Assembly: GCA_014529385.2 (NCBI GenBank)
Contig: CM043971.1
Location: 54,407,209 to 54,471,208, forward strand
Direction of reading: 5' to 3'
DNA length: 64,000 nucleotides
Source: Adiantum capillus-veneris
Taxonomy: Eukaryota > Streptophyta > Polypodiopsida > Polypodiales > Pteridaceae
Shown: positions 62,417 through 64,000 of the stretch, piece by piece
Layout of the letters: every line of letters begins with the position of its first letter
Numbering within the stretch: the stretch's first letter is position 1
The notes under the pieces: model-generated
What the model saw: the letters and a program-made list of their open reading frames with translations, nothing else
What the model was told of the DNA's origin: nothing
The model's database searches: none
Made by a program: the position numbers and the translations under genes

Positions 62417-63358
62417 AAGCTTTCGTAGGACACCTGTTAGTACATAAGAGGCACACATGATGGCCTCAAGAAAAATGAATGCGAAAAATCTTGACTTTTG
62501 ACCATACAATGTGCCATTTCTGTAACTGACATGTTTTTCCTCTCAGCAAGACCATTTTGTTGAGGCGTATAAGGCACTGTACATTGGTGTTTTATCCCAC
62601 GACTAGCCATACATGCATTAAATTCATGAGACAGATACTCCCCCTCTCCATCAAAACGGAGGGTTCACATAGTACATATTGAGAAATTCTCAGCCATATC
62701 CATAAATTTCTTGAAGCACAGAAACACTTCGAACCTAGATTTAAGCGGATATACCCATGCATGACTAGAGTAATCATCAACGGAAGTCATGAAGTATAGG
62801 TAATTTCCCAAGGACGAAGTTTGCATGGGCCCACGAACATCTCTATGCACAAGCTGTAACCTGCATGTGGCCCTAACAGAACTATCCTTTGGAAACTTAG
62901 AATGCTACATCTTACCCAAAATATAGCCTCCACAAACATGTTTGTTAGGTGCTTCAAGAGGTGGCAAAGAAGCAACCATGTCAGATTTTTGCAAACACAG
63001 CAAACTGGAAAAGTTCAGATGCCCAAAACGTGCATGCCAAAGTTTTGCATATAAAATAGCCTTAGAATTCACAATTGCATTTGCAAAATTTTGCCCATAC
63101 TTTTCATACAAAAATGAGCTTCACCACGACATAAAGTGCCAAATACAACAATTTGATCACGAAAACTGAGGTCATGTATTATACATCTATCATCCACAAA
63201 TTTGACTACAATTCCAAGTCTAGCAAGTGCAGATACAAATAAAGGATTCTTCTTGATCGCAAGCACATACAATTTATCAAAAAGTATGAAAGAATTTCCA
63301 TTTGCAGCAATAAACACAATCTTTCCAACTCCCTTGACCAGATAAGAGGCATTGTTAG
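62417..63358 (-). mobile_element. Copia-A2: integrase-protease part of the second Copia copy
   Basis: Aligns with 5695-6634 of Copia-A. Contains the HRDVRGPMQ integrase segment, LWHARFGHLNFSSLL and the downstream part of the protease region. Stops and shifts are similar but not identical to Copia-A, with an added change near 63080. Cut at 63358 by element F; gag and 5' LTR would lie beyond the window. Confidence 0.85.
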
Positions 63359-63572
63359 TGAAGTCGCGGAGCGGAGCGTGGGTCGACTCTCTCACACACA
63401 CACACAGTGAGCTTACACAGTACAGTACGCAGAGAACTGTTAGAAGGGTTATCTCCAATACCTTAGTATTCACAAAGTATAAGTTAGTATATACAAAGAG
63501 TTAGAGGTAAGTGAGTTAGGCGGGCGGCCGGCCATATCCGCATAAGAGGCCACTTGGGCTTTAATCCCAACA
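63359..63572 (-). repeat. 3' LTR of element F (214 bp)
   Basis: On the minus strand it begins TGTTGGGATTAAAGCCC and ends CCGCGACTTCA. Contains an AC run near 63394-63407. The left flank gttag (63354-63358) is the expected 5-bp target duplication. Confidence 0.9.
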
Positions 63573-63583
63573 ACCTCCCACTT
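63573..63583 (-). other. Polypurine tract of element F
   Basis: The minus strand reads AAGTGGGAGGT before the LTR start. Confidence 0.8.
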
Positions 63584-63656
63584 AAAGTCCAATGTGGCAC
63601 TTTAAGTAACTGTAAATCTATGAACATAAATGTACAAAGATTTACATGGCTGCCAT

Positions 63657-64000
63657 CTATCCAATGCCCAATAACTCACGACAATGCACAAAGCCCTCTC
63701 CTGGAAGTCCCTTTGTGAGTAGATCAGCAGGATTGTCCTTGGTGTGGATCTTCAGCAGTTGTATCTGCTTGTCTTCAAGTACTTCCCTAATGAAGTGATA
63801 TTTCACATCAATATGCTTAGTCTTCGAATGGAACACTGGATTCTTTGCCAATTGTATAGCACTTTGACTATCACAATATAACTCTGGCATATCTACTTTG
63901 ATTCCCAAGTCTGCAACCAATCTACCAAGCCAAATAGCTTCTTTGCATGCCTCATTTGCTGCAACATACTCAGCTTCAGTAGTAGACTGTGTAACACAAT
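63657..64000 (-). CDS. pol: RNase H end of Copia Pol, element F (partial)
   Basis: An open minus-strand frame enters at the window edge and ends with TAG at 63657-63659. It encodes STTEAEYVAANEACKEAIWL (catalytic Glu), ELYCDSQSAIQLAKNPVFH (Asp), KHIDVKYHFIREVLE and DNPADLLTKGLPG, the standard C-terminal order of Ty1/copia RNase H. It removes RNA from RNA-DNA hybrids during reverse transcription. No stop interrupts it here, in contrast to the other Copia copies, so F may be intact outside the window. Confidence 0.93.
   Translation of the reverse strand, partial: CVTQSTTEAEYVAANEACKEAIWLGRLVADLGIKVDMPELYCDSQSAIQLAKNPVFHSKTKHIDVKYHFIREVLEDKQIQLLKIHTKDNPADLLTKGLPGEGFVHCRELLGIG

Larger units (their letters stand above)
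63359..64000 (-). mobile_element. Element F: 3' end of a different Copia inserted in Copia-A2
   Basis: 3' LTR 63359-63572, purine tract and RNase H frame, running off the right edge. The LTR ends at gttag, which is unduplicated at the empty site 6630-6634 of Copia-A. This is probably the youngest insertion of the nest at this locus. Confidence 0.9.

Overview
The window looks like gene-poor, repeat-dense nuclear DNA of a land plant. Almost every recognisable segment is an LTR retrotransposon, a LINE fragment or a relic of one. The tRNA-Asp primer sites, Ty1/copia and Ty3/gypsy domain orders and stacked insertions fit a large plant genome. The species cannot be named from the sequence; a non-flowering plant such as a fern is only a guess. 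No complete host gene was found. Element names used here (A, B, B', C, D, D2, E, F, Copia-A, Copia-A2) are local labels.

Layout. 1-5011: 3' part of a plus-strand gag-protease element (D2), whose tail carries a 1.48-kb internal duplication. 5012-8133: a decayed minus-strand Copia (Copia-A) into which D2 appears inserted. 8134-9012 and 19049 onward: a decayed gene-like target split by element A. 9013-19048: element A, a gypsy element with 2-kb LTRs, PBS, PPT, gag, protease, RT, RNase H and integrase; the LTRs are almost identical but pol is broken. 19053-26365: relics (LINE piece, 183-bp tandem repeat, RING-like fragment, a possible exon). 26371-35324: element B, complete with GTTAA target duplications and a 1,481-codon gag-protease ORF but no RT or integrase. 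36301-43559: B', a decayed second copy of B carrying an exact 476-bp tandem duplication. 43560-48194: element C, a short derivative with LTRs, a perfect tRNA-Asp PBS, a palindrome-bearing leader and a degenerate gag start. 48240-49993: LINE relic. 49994-50951: probable solo LTR. 50977-52865: LTR fragments of a small Copia-type element (E). 52866-62290: element D, plus strand, with a palindrome-rich leader, degenerate gag, protease-like regions and a tail of W-x-P-K repeats. 62288-62416: a patchwork junction. 62417-63358: Copia-A2. 63359-64000: element F, a different Copia whose LTR and intact RNase H end run off the window.

The main point of interest is the B/C/D group. B and D share a gag-protease-tail layout without pol, so they would need RT and integrase from another element. 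In C and D the untranslated leader between PBS position and gag holds repeated long palindromes centred on ATCGCGAT: eight copies in D at roughly 130-290-bp spacing and three in C, with one more in each C LTR. The palindromes stay recognisable while the surrounding leader diverges, which suggests a cis-acting role in transcription, RNA dimerisation or packaging. That role is inference.
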